The notes under the pieces: model-generated | Databases searched by the model: none | Told to the model about the DNA's origin: nothing | What the model saw: only the letters and a program-made list of their open reading frames with translations | In this document: positions 32,561 to 46,431 of the stretch, piece after piece | How positions within the stretch are numbered: the stretch's first letter is position 1 | How the letters are laid out: the number at the start of each line of letters is the position of its first letter | Made by a program: the position numbers and the translations under genes | Assembly: GCF_958298935.1 (NCBI RefSeq) | Contig: NC_084936.1 | Location: forward strand, 3,169,501-3,233,500 | DNA from: Phragmites australis | Taxonomy: Eukaryota > Streptophyta > Magnoliopsida > Poales > Poaceae | Length of the DNA stretch: 64,000 nucleotides | Reading direction: 5' to 3'

Positions 32561-35500
32561 GGCAAAGAATCGGACAACTTGTGGGCTAGGTTAGGGTGGG
32601 ACGACTCGGAGACTAACTGGCAGAGCGGGTTAGCGTGGCGTCGAGTGGTGGCTGTGGATCTAGCAATAGAGCATTGCCGGATACAAGAGGAGGTAGGGGC
32701 AGGGATGAGCATGTGAGGAAGAATGATGGGGGAGAAAGAAGAAGAATGTTTAGACGGTAGGAAGAAGATGGAAGCTACCTATGTCGTCTGATGCAGATCC
32801 AACAATGGTGGAAATCGTCGACTGCAAAAATAAATAAATAAAAGTCTAATGAAGTATGGAACGTCCCATACGTGAATGGTGTCTGAACTTTAATTTTGTG
32901 ATTTAGATTAAATGTAGGGGCCCAAAGTAATATCTTGGAAACTGTGTGAAGCACAAGTGTGCAAGTCAAACCGCAGTTCTTGCGAATATGGGAAATGTGT
33001 GGAGCACATGTATCTTCATGAGTTCATGTCATCAATTTGGTTTCGTCATCGTAGGCCAAAGATTCCAGTCTTCACTAGCTAATTTCTAATATGGGAAATG
33101 TGTGGTTGGACTTTGGAGTACTGGATCATGACGTTCCAAAGATATACGGCATATCCCAGCTTCTGTGGAATAATACATCTATCCGAGAGAGAAAACTAAT
33201 TTATTTATCTATCTCCGTCGGCTAATATATTAACAATAGTCATGCCAGTTTATTTACCATGACATAGACTGCTTAAAATAGTCTGTGGAATAATTCAACT
33301 ATTTGGCATAAAATTTTGATATCTTTCTTCCATACCATTGAATAAAACCTCTACTTTATGCCACAAGAAAGCCCCGGGACTTGGTTTCAATAGCGTAAAA
33401 TGATCTTTGTCAACAAATCGTAGAAGATTTCCAAATTTACTAGCAAAATAAGTCCAAGTTATTCAGTCATGTGTACTGCATATCTCATTTTAAAACTTCC
33501 ACTCAAAGATTCAAACTTCTAGTTGAGATTTGCAAATTTCAACTCAATAACATTAGGAAAGGAAAAAGATTACTAGTTAGTTTTTTCGGTTTTGCGATTA
33601 CAAAAAGGAAACACCACTATGCACATACGCCGCATTCTCACACACCCGATCGAGTGTATCCATATTACACGTCCACGAATCTCAATTAGTGCTGACAAGA
33701 TGTACGAGTTGAACGTTTAGGAAATTGCTCCACTTTTCTAATATTTGGATCGCTAGGAAATTACTACTGCCACTCTACTCAATTATCGTAGCGACGTCCG
33801 ACGGGTTAAAATATCTCGGAATTGAAGCTCTCTCAGCTGCTTGTTTAATTTTAGAAACTTTAATTATTAATATACATAAAATTATTAGAATTTAGTATAT
33901 GAAAATGATAGTAGTAAATTTATCATGAAAAATACTTTAAAATCATTTAATTTTTATTAATTTTTTAAAAAGTAGTTGTCAAAAATAATAATTAAACGTA
34001 TTTACTATAGCCTAAAGACTAAATTCTGAGCGTGGATGCCCTTATCGCGAGGCATGCACGATCGGCCGAGCATTTAGTATCAGAGGTCCAGTGCTGTTGC
34101 ATGTATGGAAAGTGAAAGATGATAAAATTGCTGATGTCATTCATATGCAACTCTATTTTAAAACTTTAAAAAATCCATAGTTTTCAAAACGAGCATCTAA
34201 ATTAAAATCCGATCGCACCATTGTGTTTCGTGCGATAAGAGCTTCAAAACTAAACCCCAGTTGAATATATTTTGATGATATTTTTTTTAACATCAACTTC
34301 GTATAAAAAAGTGCTTCTGTGTGCATTATAATTTGCTTATGATTTTTGAAAACTTGATCATGACTTTAAAAAACTTGCTTATTCGTCAAAATATTTTTCT
34401 CAAATCTGTACCCAGTTATGCTAAATTTGCTTTTCAAATTCACATAATATGCTTTTCTGGTTCATATGAATTGCTTGTAATTTGGAACTAATATGTTTTT
34501 TATGAGTTTACACGGATTTGAGTTTTTCAAATTGAAACAATTTGCTTTCTGGATTTTTTGAACTGCTTGGGTACGCCTCTCTTCTTTGCTGCTATGTCCT
34601 GCTAGTCTTTGTTAGGATTACTAAAAATAGAAAAGATGGTTAGATGAAATGTTTTTTCACAGCATATGAAATGCTTTTCAATAGTATATAAAATACTTTT
34701 TTCAATACATATGATTTTTGCCTGTGGATAGACAAATTCGCTTTTTTCCAGGTGTTACCGTGAGCGCGCTTTGAGTGCGGGATGCCAATTTGCCCTGATT
34801 AGGAAAGCAATTAATTAAATATTTTCTTAATTAAGGGTGTATATGCTATCCGCTTATAGCATGCACGGCTAGTATTTAGCCGTGTACTTAATACAGACCG
34901 TATCGATTTCCTAAACTATAAGTAAAAAAACGAAAATAATATCTATCTCACCACCCTACAAGCTGCAGTTATATGGTACAAATTTGTTGTTTGTTTTTCC
35001 TCAAACTTTCTATGCCACTTTCCTGAGTGGTTATTCATATATACATGGACGTGTGAGAATCAAGCCTACAACCTTTACTACTTAAATCAAATTCTAGATT
35101 TGTTTCTTATATGTTTTAACAAGATTTAATTTTTTTTATACACGATGTACCCATCGATAACGGGACGTCTATAATAATTTTATCAATCCTCAAGCTCAAC
35201 ATCTCTGATTTTCAATAGATATTTGGGTGCATGCGTGTGGCGATTGTGTGAGTATGTACATATTAGTTATATTGGTGTTTAAAAAAGGTATATATATATC
35301 TTTTCTTGGATCGCCGTGTGATCTTCCTTCCAACTTTATTTTACTTGAGATTTTCAGCATTTTCGTTGCGCGTGCACCTTGAATTCTCTTGTCCACAAAC
35401 GGAAGCATCCTATGCTATCGGACGACGACGTTCGGTCGCCGCCGTCAGCACCCTTGATTCTATGCTGACAACAGAGTGGTCGGTCTCTTGGTGGATCGAT

Positions 35501-37859
35501 CACGCGACTGACGAGCACCATGCGTGCGTGTCGATCCGTTGCTGATGCTGACAACAATAAGAATATATACTCCCTCCGGTTTTCTAATTCGTGTCGTTTT
35601 AGACGTGATCTTACATACAAATAAAAAGTTAATTATGTGCTACTCCGAGTGCTTCCTGTAATTAAGAAATAGTTAACACCTAGGTAGTTAAGAGATCTAG
35701 GTTCCAATCTTGCATTGTGCATGCAAGATGTGGTTTCTCTTTTTTTTTTTCCTACTCGAGCGTTGTTGTTGCCGCAAAATTTGGAAGGTACTGCATGCAA
35801 GTCGCGTCATGTCATTTGCACTCGCTAGCTGCCGTGCCAAAATTGCAAACTACTCCGTATTTGCACTCGCGCTGCGTACGCCGCACGATTTTCACTCGCG
35901 CCACTCCGTGCCTATTCTTCCCGCAAAGCTAGGCGAGTTTTGCCGCTGCTGCAGCGCGTATATATTCTCATGTGTTCAGTAGTTATGCATTTTTTTTCTC
36001 TATTGTGTTTAGCATGCATGAAACAATTTGAACAAAAATACTCTTGGCGATCTCTTAAATGGAAGCACTAACATCACCAGAATTTTTTAAGTCCAGGTAA
36101 CATAAAATGAGACATACTTTAGGCGCATACAAGTTTCATGTTTTAAAAGAATTTAGGCATGCAAATTTCGTACATGACCTTGACGATCTCTTGCTGCCAA
36201 ATTGGAAGTTCGTAGTTCGTCCGTGAAGATGCATGTTTGGAATCCTAACAGTCACAACATACATAATCACGAAGAGGCATAGGAAAAGAAGATATTAACT
36301 GCATTAATACCAGGGATAAAAGAGTCTAAATCCTCTCTTAATTCACTCAACGTTAAGTATTTGCATGCACCTTCCAAAATGCTCCAACCACAGGAATTAA
36401 AAGACCGGAGAGAGTAATCCATCTCCTGCAGCTGTCACTGCCGGCGATCCAAGAAAATCTACAAAATAATTAGCAAAAGTCATATATATATATATATACA
36501 CACACGACGTAGACCGCTTCAAATTTGTCGACCGTACGTACCCGACGTACCTTACGTGTTTATAATATGTGTGAGCATTTCTTTATGTTTAGCGTCTGAG
36601 GATTGAGAAATTTTGTTCGTTTTGTAGGGTGTTTAACATTTCCAAGCGATCATTCATCATTTTCTTCATTCCTATTTTATCCCCGTTTCATTACTGCCAA
36701 CCACGCTCGCATGCATGAGAGGATTGGGAGTTTGAAAGCTGCAAGAAACAAAAAAAGAGCATGCAGCTGGTGTTTTTTTTTTTCTACGCATCCAACAAAG
36801 AGTCGGCATTGCTTGATCGTTTTTGTTTCCTGCATCCTGCAGCGGAAGAGCAAGGCTGGTACGGTTTTTTTTTTTTTTTGCTTGTTGTCTCCTCAGTTTT
36901 AATGTTCCTTAATCTGTGTGCTTAGAGTATTATTTCATCACTGGTATTCAGTGCTCCTCTACTCTGCTACTCGATTTATTTTTTATATATTTCTTCAAAA
37001 GAAATACAGGGAACCACCCATCTGACGAGTGGCCAGCTATATATGCAAGCAAAATGCTTTGTTGACCTTCTCCTCGATCGTCTAGCTAGGGAAAAGATCA
37101 TGAGTCGATACGTACTTGGTTTGAATATTATTAGTTGCAAGTTGTCGAGATTAGGCCAGTCACGTACGTTTTTTCCGAGATCGATCATACGCATCGAGAA
37201 TAAGATGGAATCGACTTTGACGAGAATATATGCAAGTGTGTACGTGCGGCGCATGGAACGAAGGGATTGAACCAGCACGAGTCGTTGAATTGGTGTGATT
37301 TTATGTTGACACTTGACAGCATGGACGCCACGTTTTTAATTCCTGATGGCTCACGGTGCCACAAGGTCATGGCAAGCGTCAGCTTAATTTCGCTCGCGAG
37401 AGTCGTTTGAATCATGCATGCATGCATGCATGGTACGGTGTCCTTTTCTATCTCCGACGAGCTCCGTGCGAGGTTTTAGTCTTGGGGTTCAGGGAGGCAG
37501 CGGCTAAACCGGCAATGGACGACGACATGATGGTGTAGCTAGACGGCGGCGACGCCGCTAGAGCTGCGGGTGGTGAAAGGATGGGCAGCGGTGCCAGGTG
37601 TATCCGGGACAGGTTAGCGAGACAATGGAAGACGGTCGCAGACCATCGCGCAGGAATCACCGGGACGACGAAAGAGGCGACCGGCATGGTGGAAGGTTTT
37701 CGAGACTGTATGTGAGCAGCTGTTTGTATAGAAATGTGTCATAGTTTGCATGTGATGAATTATTAGTAATGTTGGATTTGAAATGATTTTAGTTGATATG
37801 AGTTTGTTTGTGTGTGATTTTGTTTATTGATAACTAATGTTTGAATTGGAGCAGACTGT
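32561..37859. other. About 5 kb gene-free AT-rich DNA
   Basis: No credible coding region is seen. It holds an isolated Stowaway end (ACTCCCTCCGGTTTTCTAATTCG at 35570, no matching right end), an (AT)n run at 36482-36498, a (CATG)n run at 37414-37431 and several poly-T tracts. Short open frames such as 37448-37687 show no family. Confidence 0.5.
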
Positions 37860-38485
37860 TTTAAAGTCTAGAAAATTATATCTCACTGGAACATCCGATA
37901 TGTGGGTTTTTGACTACACCGGATAGTCCGGTGTTACAGTGAAGTAAGCACTGGAACATTTGCAGTGCTGAAACAGAAATGAAAGCAAATACCAGATGGT
38001 CCGGCGATGGACTTAGAGAGTGCCAGAGTATTTTCTGCAGAGAGTAGATTTTTGGCGCCAAGTTTGAATATATACGCCGGATGGTCCGATACTGAATTTG
38101 TGAATACCAGAGAATGTGCCGGACCTTTTTGTTGCAGAGAGCTAGCAGAAGGGTGATTCAGTGGATTGGCACACACCGGACTATCCGGTGATGGACATGA
38201 AATCACCGGAAGCTTCCACCAGACTTTTTCTTACAGTGAGTAAAATTTTTCTGGAACAAATAGTGCTACACTCGCCAGATGGTCCGGTGTTCAGGAGCAG
38301 AACACACTGGAACATCTGGTGTTCACGTTTCCTGCAGGATGTGCTTTGAGTTAAAGTTTTTGATTTTGTGCTAACCTAGATATATTTTGGAGTGTGGAGA
38401 AATATGTTTACTTATTTCATAGTGTGCAGGTGGCAGATGCAACTTGGCGGTTGACAGCAGATGATCGGGGCTAAGCGGGTGTTTG

Positions 38486-39746
38486 GTGGCGGACGATCAA
38501 GGAGGGCTGGACAGAGTCAAGAGTGATCCTAGAATGTACACATGAAGGTCAACCAATGCATGAAACATAGGGTAAAGATGGTGTGTTAACAAAGTCAAGC
38601 GAAAGGGATGCCGGTGCAAGTGACAAGACGATCCAAGGGATTGGGAAAGGAAGAGAGTTGCCAACAGTCAAGATCGCAAGATGGAGGACATGCGTCATCA
38701 TCATAGCGCTTGCTTCAGGAGGAAGCAAGGCGGCTAGTTACGCTTTGAGAAGCATGTTAGGGTTTTGCGGTTTGGCCTCAAACCGTGGGAGGACCAGAGG
38801 AGTACGTGATACTATCGTAAAGCTTGCGTCGAGATGAAGCTAAGTCGTGAAGACGCCGAGACCATCCAAGAAGAAAATAGACCACAATACTCTTGGTGGT
38901 AGGTAGAAATGTATTACAATAAAGGGGTATTTTGGAAAAAAGCTAGAAAACTTAGAGGTTAACTTTTCTAGACCTATAAAGAGGGGTAGAGAGGAGGAAC
39001 CAACCACTTGCCTATTGTGCCACTCAAACTGGTGCTAGGTTTCAGTTGAGAGCCTAGTGTTAGGTTTTATAGGAGAAGAAGGATGAGTACTTAGCCTATG
39101 TATTAGGTGAGAGTTTTGAGTGAAAAATCTTTGTAATCCATCTAAAATAGGGCTGATCTTTTTTATAATGAAGTTTATGTTTTTGCATATGCTTGAATTC
39201 TCCTCCTTCTAGTTTCCCTCTATTGGTTCCCTTGCAAGTCTGCAAATTTCGGTGTTTCGTGGTGATTTTTGTTTTGATTTTTGGGCTGAATTTTCAGCAT
39301 CTTGTGAAGTCATTCTTCTTATTGCTAGAGGCATAAAAATCACATACGAATGTATACTCATGAGTCTTGAACTCTCTTGCCTCTAGATCATCAACTTGGA
39401 GAATTTCTTTAACCAATGATCTTATCTTTGATTTTTTAATCTTTCTTCTCAAGTTCCAAACTTTGTGTGGGGATGGGTTATGGATTGGTTCGTTGTGAAA
39501 CCTAGTGTTTGATTTCAACCATGAGACCGACCTTTGATTGGATCTTTTGAATTCTTTGAGTTTTTGTTCTGTTCTAGCCAGATCTTTCGGGTTGAGCTCT
39601 GTGTTTTAGATGTGTTTCTGTGTTTTGTGTTGCGCTTTGTTCTTGAGGTGCGTTGGGGGACAAAATAAGAGAATGCCATCTATTTCGAAAGAAATTTGTT
39701 GAGGTGTATATTCACTCTCCCTCTAGTCGATATTCTCGGTCCTACA
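38486..39746 (+). repeat. 5' LTR of the copia element (aligned part)
   Basis: It begins at GGTGGCGGACGATCAAGGAGG and ends CCTACA, just before the primer site. It matches 48931-50206 along its length, including the CTATAAA box, CTAAAATAGGGCTGA, TGAAGTCATTCTTCTT and CCAACCATGAGAC. Confidence 0.85.
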
Positions 39747-39779
39747 ATTAGTATCAGAGCTGGTTTGATCACTTGTTGA

Positions 39780-41740
39780 TCTTAATTGGTTTTATGATCC
39801 GTAGGCAACATAAAGAGAAATGGAAAGATTCTGTTGTTTGATGGTCGTGATTTTTTATACTGAAAGATGCGCATGGAGGCTTATCTTCTAAGCCAAGAAA
39901 GTGCAATATGAGAAGTAGTTGATTCCAACTACGAGATCCCAACTGCTCGCACGACTCAGATTCAAATCAAACAGTTTGAGGCCAACAATAAGACCAGAAA
40001 TATTTTGTTTACTAGTCTCAGTCGGAATGGTTTAATAGGGTCGAGCACCTCCGTACTTCCCAGGAGATCTAAAATACTCTGAGTGTATTCTATGAAGGAA
40101 CTAATCAGATTAAAATGCCAAAGCACATACAACCAAGAATACCAAATATTTTTGCAAGGCCCCAAAGAGTCTTTGAACGTGATGTTTGCTCGCTTTTATG
40201 GGATTGTTAGAAATTTTTTATCAACTAGTGTTTTGCCCTATTCTAACCACGAGAGAGCGATCAAGCTTCTCTACGCTCTTGATTGCAGCATATGAGAAGT
40301 GAAGATCTCGAGGATTGAAGAGTCTCCAAGTTATGACACCTTGACTTGTGATGAGCTCTTCAGCAAGCTCAGAAATCCACTGTCTCAGAACATGGTATTG
40401 GTTTTTGGACCTAGTGGTGGCAATCAGTCTGTAGTTGCCTTTTTCTTGTGCTAACACTTCATCGAGTGGATTTGCTTTATTTTCTTTGGTGTCTGTCACA
40501 GAGGTGCAGGTGAACGCGCTGGATGATAAGGACCTTGCGCTAATTGTGAAGAAGTTCACCTGCTTCTATAACAATCACCAAGACCGGAGGAGGGGTGGTT
40601 CTCGTGCCTGCTTTGAGTGTGGTGACACTACTCACTTCAAACCGGACTGCCCCAAGCTCAAGAAGAGGGATGACGGCGATCAAAACTACAACAAGCACAA
40701 GAAGAAGAACAAGAAGCCCTTCTTCAAGAAGAACCATGATAAGATGGACAAGGTGGCTTCTAGGGCATTCATGGCGGCTCTCAGCGATATCAGCACCTCT
40801 TCTAGCGAGGAGGAGAGCTCGGAGGAGGATGAAATGCAAGCAAAGAACAAGAAGAAAGCCAATGACTTCACCGGCCTCTGCTTCATGGCACGCGACAACA
40901 ACAACCCCCAGCTAGATCCTTCCGAAGTATTATCTTCCTACGACCAACTTTTCATCCACGTCGATGCCTTGAATGATGCTCTCGTTAGCCAGGATAGGTT
41001 ACTTAAGAAAATTGTGCGTGAGTTGAAGGATCTTAGGCCTAAGTATGAGTCTGTCTCTACTGAACTTGCATTGCTTAGGCCTAGGTCTGATGTTGAGGAG
41101 TGTGAATTGCGTGATTTTCATGGCTGAACTTGCTAAGCTTCATAATGTGCATGCTCAAGTCACCAATCGACTTGAGAGTGCAGAGAAGAAACTCCTTGAG
41201 GAGGAGTCTAGGTCTACTCTCTTAGGTGCTTGTAAGAATTGTCCTTTGTTTGCAAAAGATGTTGAACTGAAAGATAAGCGTCTGAAGTAGCTAGAGTCTA
41301 GATTGGAGAGTGCTGGGAGTTCTAAGGATGTGCATCCAAATTGTTACACCTATACCATCTTTCAGGACAAACTCAACTAGGTTAGAGGGCAAGTTCAAAA
41401 GCTTTTGACCGAGAATGAGTACCTCCTTTCTCTGATAGAGAAGTTCTCAGAGGGCAAAGGGAAAATAAATTTGATCTTGGCAAAGACTAGAAGTGTGCTG
41501 ATAAGGCGGGTTTGGCTCTTGGGTTGGGTTTTGAGAGGGTGGCTTATAGTAGGGAGAGTAAGACTGTGTTCACCATACCTACTACTCTAGAAATTGAGAA
41601 GTCCATAATCAATGCCGCACCACAACCCATCAAGAAACTCATTTCTCAACCCCCAAAAAAGAAACCCGCACCACAACCCAAGAGAGCTCCACAACATAAG
41701 ATGAGAGAGAGTGTGATAGGGCCCCAAGTGATCGGTAGAT
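39780..41740 (+). pseudogene. Copia gag remnant with first zinc knuckle and coiled coil
   Basis: The start resembles UBN2/copia gag (FDGRDF, MEAYLLSQ) but is broken by stops. From 40435 a 230-codon frame remains open. It contains a CCHC knuckle (CFECG...HFKPDC, 40609-40650), then a lysine-rich stretch, a serine/glutamate-rich stretch and a heptad-like region. Further frames (41045-41290, 41405-41590) continue the coiled coil. Gag would form the particle; this copy cannot. Confidence 0.75.
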
Positions 41741-41757
41741 GAGTTCCTGAGAGACGC

Positions 41758-41810
41758 TACCACCGCACCTACTGCCAGAGAGAGGGTCACTTGGTTGGGT
41801 TTTGCTTTCG
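41758..41810 (+). pseudogene. Second gag zinc knuckle
   Basis: A second CCHC-like motif, with the first cysteine altered (YHRTYCQREGHLVGFCF), follows a proline/lysine-rich spacer. Paired knuckles are typical of Sirevirus gag. Confidence 0.6.
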
Positions 41811-42179
41811 CCGTAGGAGAGATGAGCGGCATGAGTGGAAGTAGAGCACTCGGGACATGTAACGCCCCTCTATTGGTGTACATGAGCCTTTTTCTCGGTT
41901 CCACTCATGAGTTCCTAGCACTTTTCAGTCTCTTTCTAGATGTGTTGTTCGATGTGCATTTTGCCATGACTCATATAGTTTTGGTCCACGTGTAAGAGGA
42001 TTTGAGTCCCAATGCTTTGGTGGACCACATTTTTCTTATCGCGGTACTCGCCCTCAACCTACTAGACCTATTTTACCTGTATCTGCTTTTACCACTTCAG
42101 GACGGATGACCCAGTACTAGATTCCCAAGAGGTTTATGACTAAACTTAGTATTGAGCCATCCACCTATTAGTCTTCTCA

Positions 42180-42480
42180 TATGTAGGTGTGGCATCGAAG
42201 GCCTAGAGAACAAGTGGCTTATTAACTCCGGTTGTTCATGCCACATGATCGGAGATTCATCATGGTTCTCCAGCCTCACCCCTGTGAAGTGACACGAGTA
42301 CAACACATTCATGGATGATCAAAAAGGAAGAGTGAAAGACAAAGGTATGGTAAGTGTGAATGAGAGTTTCACTCTCAAAGATGTAGCTTTGGCGGAGCAT
42401 CTGTGATACAATATTCTCTCTGTATCTCAGTTGTTGGATGAGGACTTGTAAGTGCGTTTCGAACGCGATACTTCTCGAGT
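42180..42480 (+). pseudogene. Copia aspartic protease remnant
   Basis: The motif WLINSGCSCHMIGD (about 42217-42258) corresponds to the family's W-x-x-D-S-G-C-S-x-H-M-T-G-D. The catalytic aspartate is asparagine here (AAC for GAC). Downstream LSVSQLL and flanking stops confirm both identity and inactivation. Confidence 0.75.
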
Positions 42481-42575
42481 TCTCGATTCTTCTAACACTT
42501 TAATTTGCAAGATTTCTCGAGTTGAGAGAGTTTTTTGAGCTGATTTAAACTGAGTCTCTTGGTTCTTCTTATTGT

Positions 42576-43279
42576 TTGATTGCTCAACCTTCTTCTGAGC
42601 TTTGGATATGGAATAGGAGACTAGGGCACATGAGTTTTGATTTGTTTACTCGTTTGAGTGCACTAAGCTTGATCCGAGGATTGCCTAAACTCAAGTTTGA
42701 GAAGAATCTTGTTTGTACTCCTTGTCGGCATGGAAAAATGGTTGTTGTAGCCTACCCACCAGTCAATCTGGTGATGACTGAACGATCGGGAGAACTTCTC
42801 CATATGGACATTGTTGGTCCTTCTCTGGTTCGTTTGGCGAGCGAAAAGTGGTGTGTTCTTTTCATTGTTGATGACTTTTCTCGCTACTCTTGGGTCTTCT
42901 TTTTTGTGAGCAAGGATGAAGTATTTTCACACTTTCGAAGCTTGGCTTTGAGATTATTCAAACAACTCCCTAGTGCATTGAAAGCAATGCACAATGATAA
43001 TGACACCAAGTTCAAGAACTATTTCTTTGATGATTTCTATCTTAAGCATGGCATTGAGCATCAATTTTCTGCCCCACGCGTTCCTTAGCAGAATGACGTG
43101 GTTGAGAGGAAGAATCGCACTTTGGTGAAGATGGCTAGAACGATGCTCATTAAGCATAGGACTCATAAGAAGTTTTAGGCTGAGGCCATAGCACCGAGTG
43201 CTATATCTCCAATCGGATTTTCTTGTGCTCGATCTTGAATTTGACTTCTTATGAGTTACATTTTAGGAGGAAGCCAAAG
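42576..43279 (+). pseudogene. Copia GAG-pre-integrase and integrase, 5' part
   Basis: LGHMSFDLF with CTPCRHGKM is the zinc-binding head. The catalytic core follows, with HMDIVGPS (first Asp), VDDFSRYSWVFF, NDNDTKFKN (second Asp region) and VVERKNRTL (Glu). Stops include TAG at 43087-43089. The reading stops at 43279, where a solo LTR is inserted, and resumes at 46432. Confidence 0.85.
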
Positions 43280-46200
43280 TGTGAGAAACCATCCAAATAA
43301 TATTTTAATTAACATTAAGTCAATCATTTTCTTAATCATGACTGGAACGATTAATCAGAATACCGCTCTGATAGTCCCAGCACCTGTTTTGTGCCTAAAA
43401 TCGAAATACATGCCTTTCCAACATGGAACATCATAACAAAGATTAAAAAAGAGCGAATAATTAATATTTTATTACAGTTCTTAAGCATGCATCAAGTTAA
43501 TACTGTTTACAGCAAAAGAGAGCTAGGTGGAGACTAAAACATACTCAACTCCTGACCAACAAAAGAAACTATGCAACAGAAACAAAAGCTAAAAACGGCA
43601 AAAGGTGTGTGAAGCTATATGCCCTTAGGCTTCACCCCGAACACACGATCTCCAAGAAAAAGATGCACTGCTTATTCCTGCCACATGCGTCAGCGGGCGT
43701 GAAGTAGCCAAAATCAACTCCTCACCTGCAAAACCTGTAGAGCAGCTGGGTATGAAGGTAATCGCAAGACTTAATCCATAATGAGCACTTATAAATAGTC
43801 CAACTCCAAGGATTATGTATTGGGATGTTTGCAAGAATACTGCTATATGGTTAAATAAATTTATATACAAAAGCAAATTTGACATAAGCATGTGTGAGCA
43901 TCTATATCTGACCAAAGAAACAATTAGGCCATAAACATCAACTAAACATAATGTAAAATGAACCATAGTAGTAACATCTACAACGAACTATCTCAACATC
44001 TCAATCATACTAAACCACATTCATAACTCTATGACTGCTGCAAATGGACAAAAGCATGCTCATGACCGAGAACGCGACATTTCAAAATATTTTTACACCC
44101 TGCAGGGGGTACTCCTTTACCTACACAACTTGAGGACCATACAGCTTGTATGACCACACAGGTCCATACAAGGGGTACTCATGTCCACCTTTTGCAATAA
44201 GTCCTGACTGTTTGATCATACACCAATAGGTGCAGCAGCCATCTAGAACTACTCCTGGAGCAAACTGGATACCCCAACCGGCCTCATGCCTGACACCATC
44301 AACCCACACATCAAAAAGCCACAGCTACAAAGGTAATCGGCTTATCATTCCCATATACCACATGTAGTAAGCACAGAAAGTGCTAAAGCCAACTGCAATA
44401 ACGATCGGTGCTTAAACAATGCAAGCGGTCTACGATATCCGGGTCCCTCTCCCGACCTACCCTGGGGAACTCCACATTTGGGTAAGACAAACACCCCTAA
44501 CACCGCTCACATCTCGCCTCATCCACCTCACTCATCCAACTGATACCATCAACCCATCATTATGATCATTGTATAAGTAATTAAAGCCTATGCTCGCGAA
44601 CGATGAAACATTTTACCGCTCAACTTCTACCGAGGACTTAAGCACATAGTAAGCATCGTGAATAATATTTTAAGTTAGACAGCATCATATTAAACCTAGG
44701 CTACAAGGATACTGATCAATAATTATTCAAGATAGGAGAATTAATGCATCAATATAGGTTCTACCCATCATAAACCCGATATCGACTCAAACTCATGCCT
44801 AACATATATAAAGAATATTTACCACATCATATCAAACGAGATCCAAAGTACTAAGAGAAATATGCTTAGATGCTTGCCTTACTGCTTTGGGGTTTGAATT
44901 ATGCTACTCGCGCAACACTCATAAAACTCAGGTAGATTGGCGTCACCTTCAACCACGGTCGCGACACGCTCTGGTTCTTCCTTCACTAAAGAAGAATGGG
45001 TGCAATGATGAGCATGAATAAAATGCACAATGTATGCTACAATATGCATAACAACAAGCTAAATGTGTAAGACATACGGAGGAATAACAAAACTTGTGAT
45101 CTAAACAACACCGAAAAAGTAACAGGAGGCTGGAGACTCTGGGTTGAACTCGGAGTATTTGGGTTTCGGAACCTCCAGATGAGGGCTCTCGGTTAGCCAT
45201 TTTTTAAATAACTCGGAACCTCTGGGTGAGTCCAGATACTCTGGGTTAGGCCGGACACTCCAGGTGAGGCTCCGAGTGGGGCTCTCGGGTATTTACTCGG
45301 ACCCTCCAAGTCAAGTCCAGATACTCCAGATTGGGTTGGACACTCCGGGTTAATCCGGACTATCCAGGTTCTAGCCGAGTTGTGTTCTAAAGTGTTTTTC
45401 CCAATCGATTCAACTCGCATGCTAAATCTATTATAGCAAAACATGGATATATACTATACAAAAGGTTCTAAACTCGAATTGACCCTAAAACGCCATAGTT
45501 CTTGAGGACAATTCAATGGGGTTTCTCTAGGTTTACCCAGAGTATTTGAGTCAATTCGGATTATCCGGGTTGTCCAGAGAGGCTGCTTCAAGGGGGAAAT
45601 CTCAACCGATTTGATTTGTGAGCTTCTCCAAACCAAAGAGAAACATGTTTGAGAGAGTTTATAGAGTCTAGAACTCACTCACCAACCTAGCAACACGATT
45701 CCTAACTCAAAACTCAGCCAAAATCTCATTTTAGCTCCAAAGCTCAAGAACACAAAAACTTTGCAATCAAAGCTTCAAACTCGGGATTCATCCAATCAAA
45801 ACATGCATCTATACCATGGGAGCCTAGGAGACTCACCCAAGATACTTTGCTAGGCTTGAGGACCATCAATTGAAGGAGGAAAAGCTCAGAAAGAGGAAGA
45901 ACACTGGTGCTCCTTGTGCTTCAACCAAGAACACCAAAAGACATCAAAACCGGATCGAATCCTTCAGGAAAACAAAAATGAATTGGATGGATGGATAGCT
46001 CATGAGCTCATGATCGTGTGAGTAACACATGCATACCTCAATTCCTTCTCTTGAGGTGGGATTTTAGGGGAGAAGGAGAGAGGGAGCTTGAGAGGCGAGT
46101 GAGAAGGAGCTCCTTGGCTTGTCGATTGAGGAGCATGGGAGTGAGAGAGAGAGAGAGAGCACGAGGAAAGTGAGGGAGTGGTTGGGCTGCTACCCATAGA

Positions 46201-46431
46201 GAGGGAGAAATGGGTAGTGGGGCCACATGGTGGGCCCACGTGTTAGAGAAAAGGGTCCATTTTAATTGCGAATTCCATTCTTTTCTCTCCCGAAATTCTT
46301 TCTCTCGCCCGATTGACTTTAAACAAATTGCACTAGAGTTCCAAAATAAATTACCTCAAAACTAACTATGATGCTAATGACACAAAATTAGACTTAATCA
46401 TGTGATTATGAATTTGGGACGTGACACGAAG
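43275..46431 (-). mobile_element. Solo gypsy-type LTR (3147 bp) nested in the copia integrase
   Basis: The insert 43280-46426 has TG...CA ends. Read on the minus strand it starts TGTCACGTCCCAAATTC, a common start of grass RIRE3/RIRE8-like gypsy LTRs, and ends GGATGGTTTCTCACA. The flanks CAAAG and CGAAG are a 5-bp target duplication with one change. Joining the flanks restores the copia integrase reading (RRKPK then VSHLRVFG). No internal region or second LTR is present, so it arose by LTR-LTR recombination. Confidence 0.82.

Noticed and set aside
40540..40915. Frames of 72-106 codons overlapping the copia gag
   Set aside because: Shadows of the 40435-41127 gag frame, which carries the zinc knuckle.
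43280..46426. Possible intact gypsy element rather than a solo LTR
   Set aside because: No primer site, polypurine tract, pol motifs or internal direct repeat of the ends were found within the 3.15 kb.
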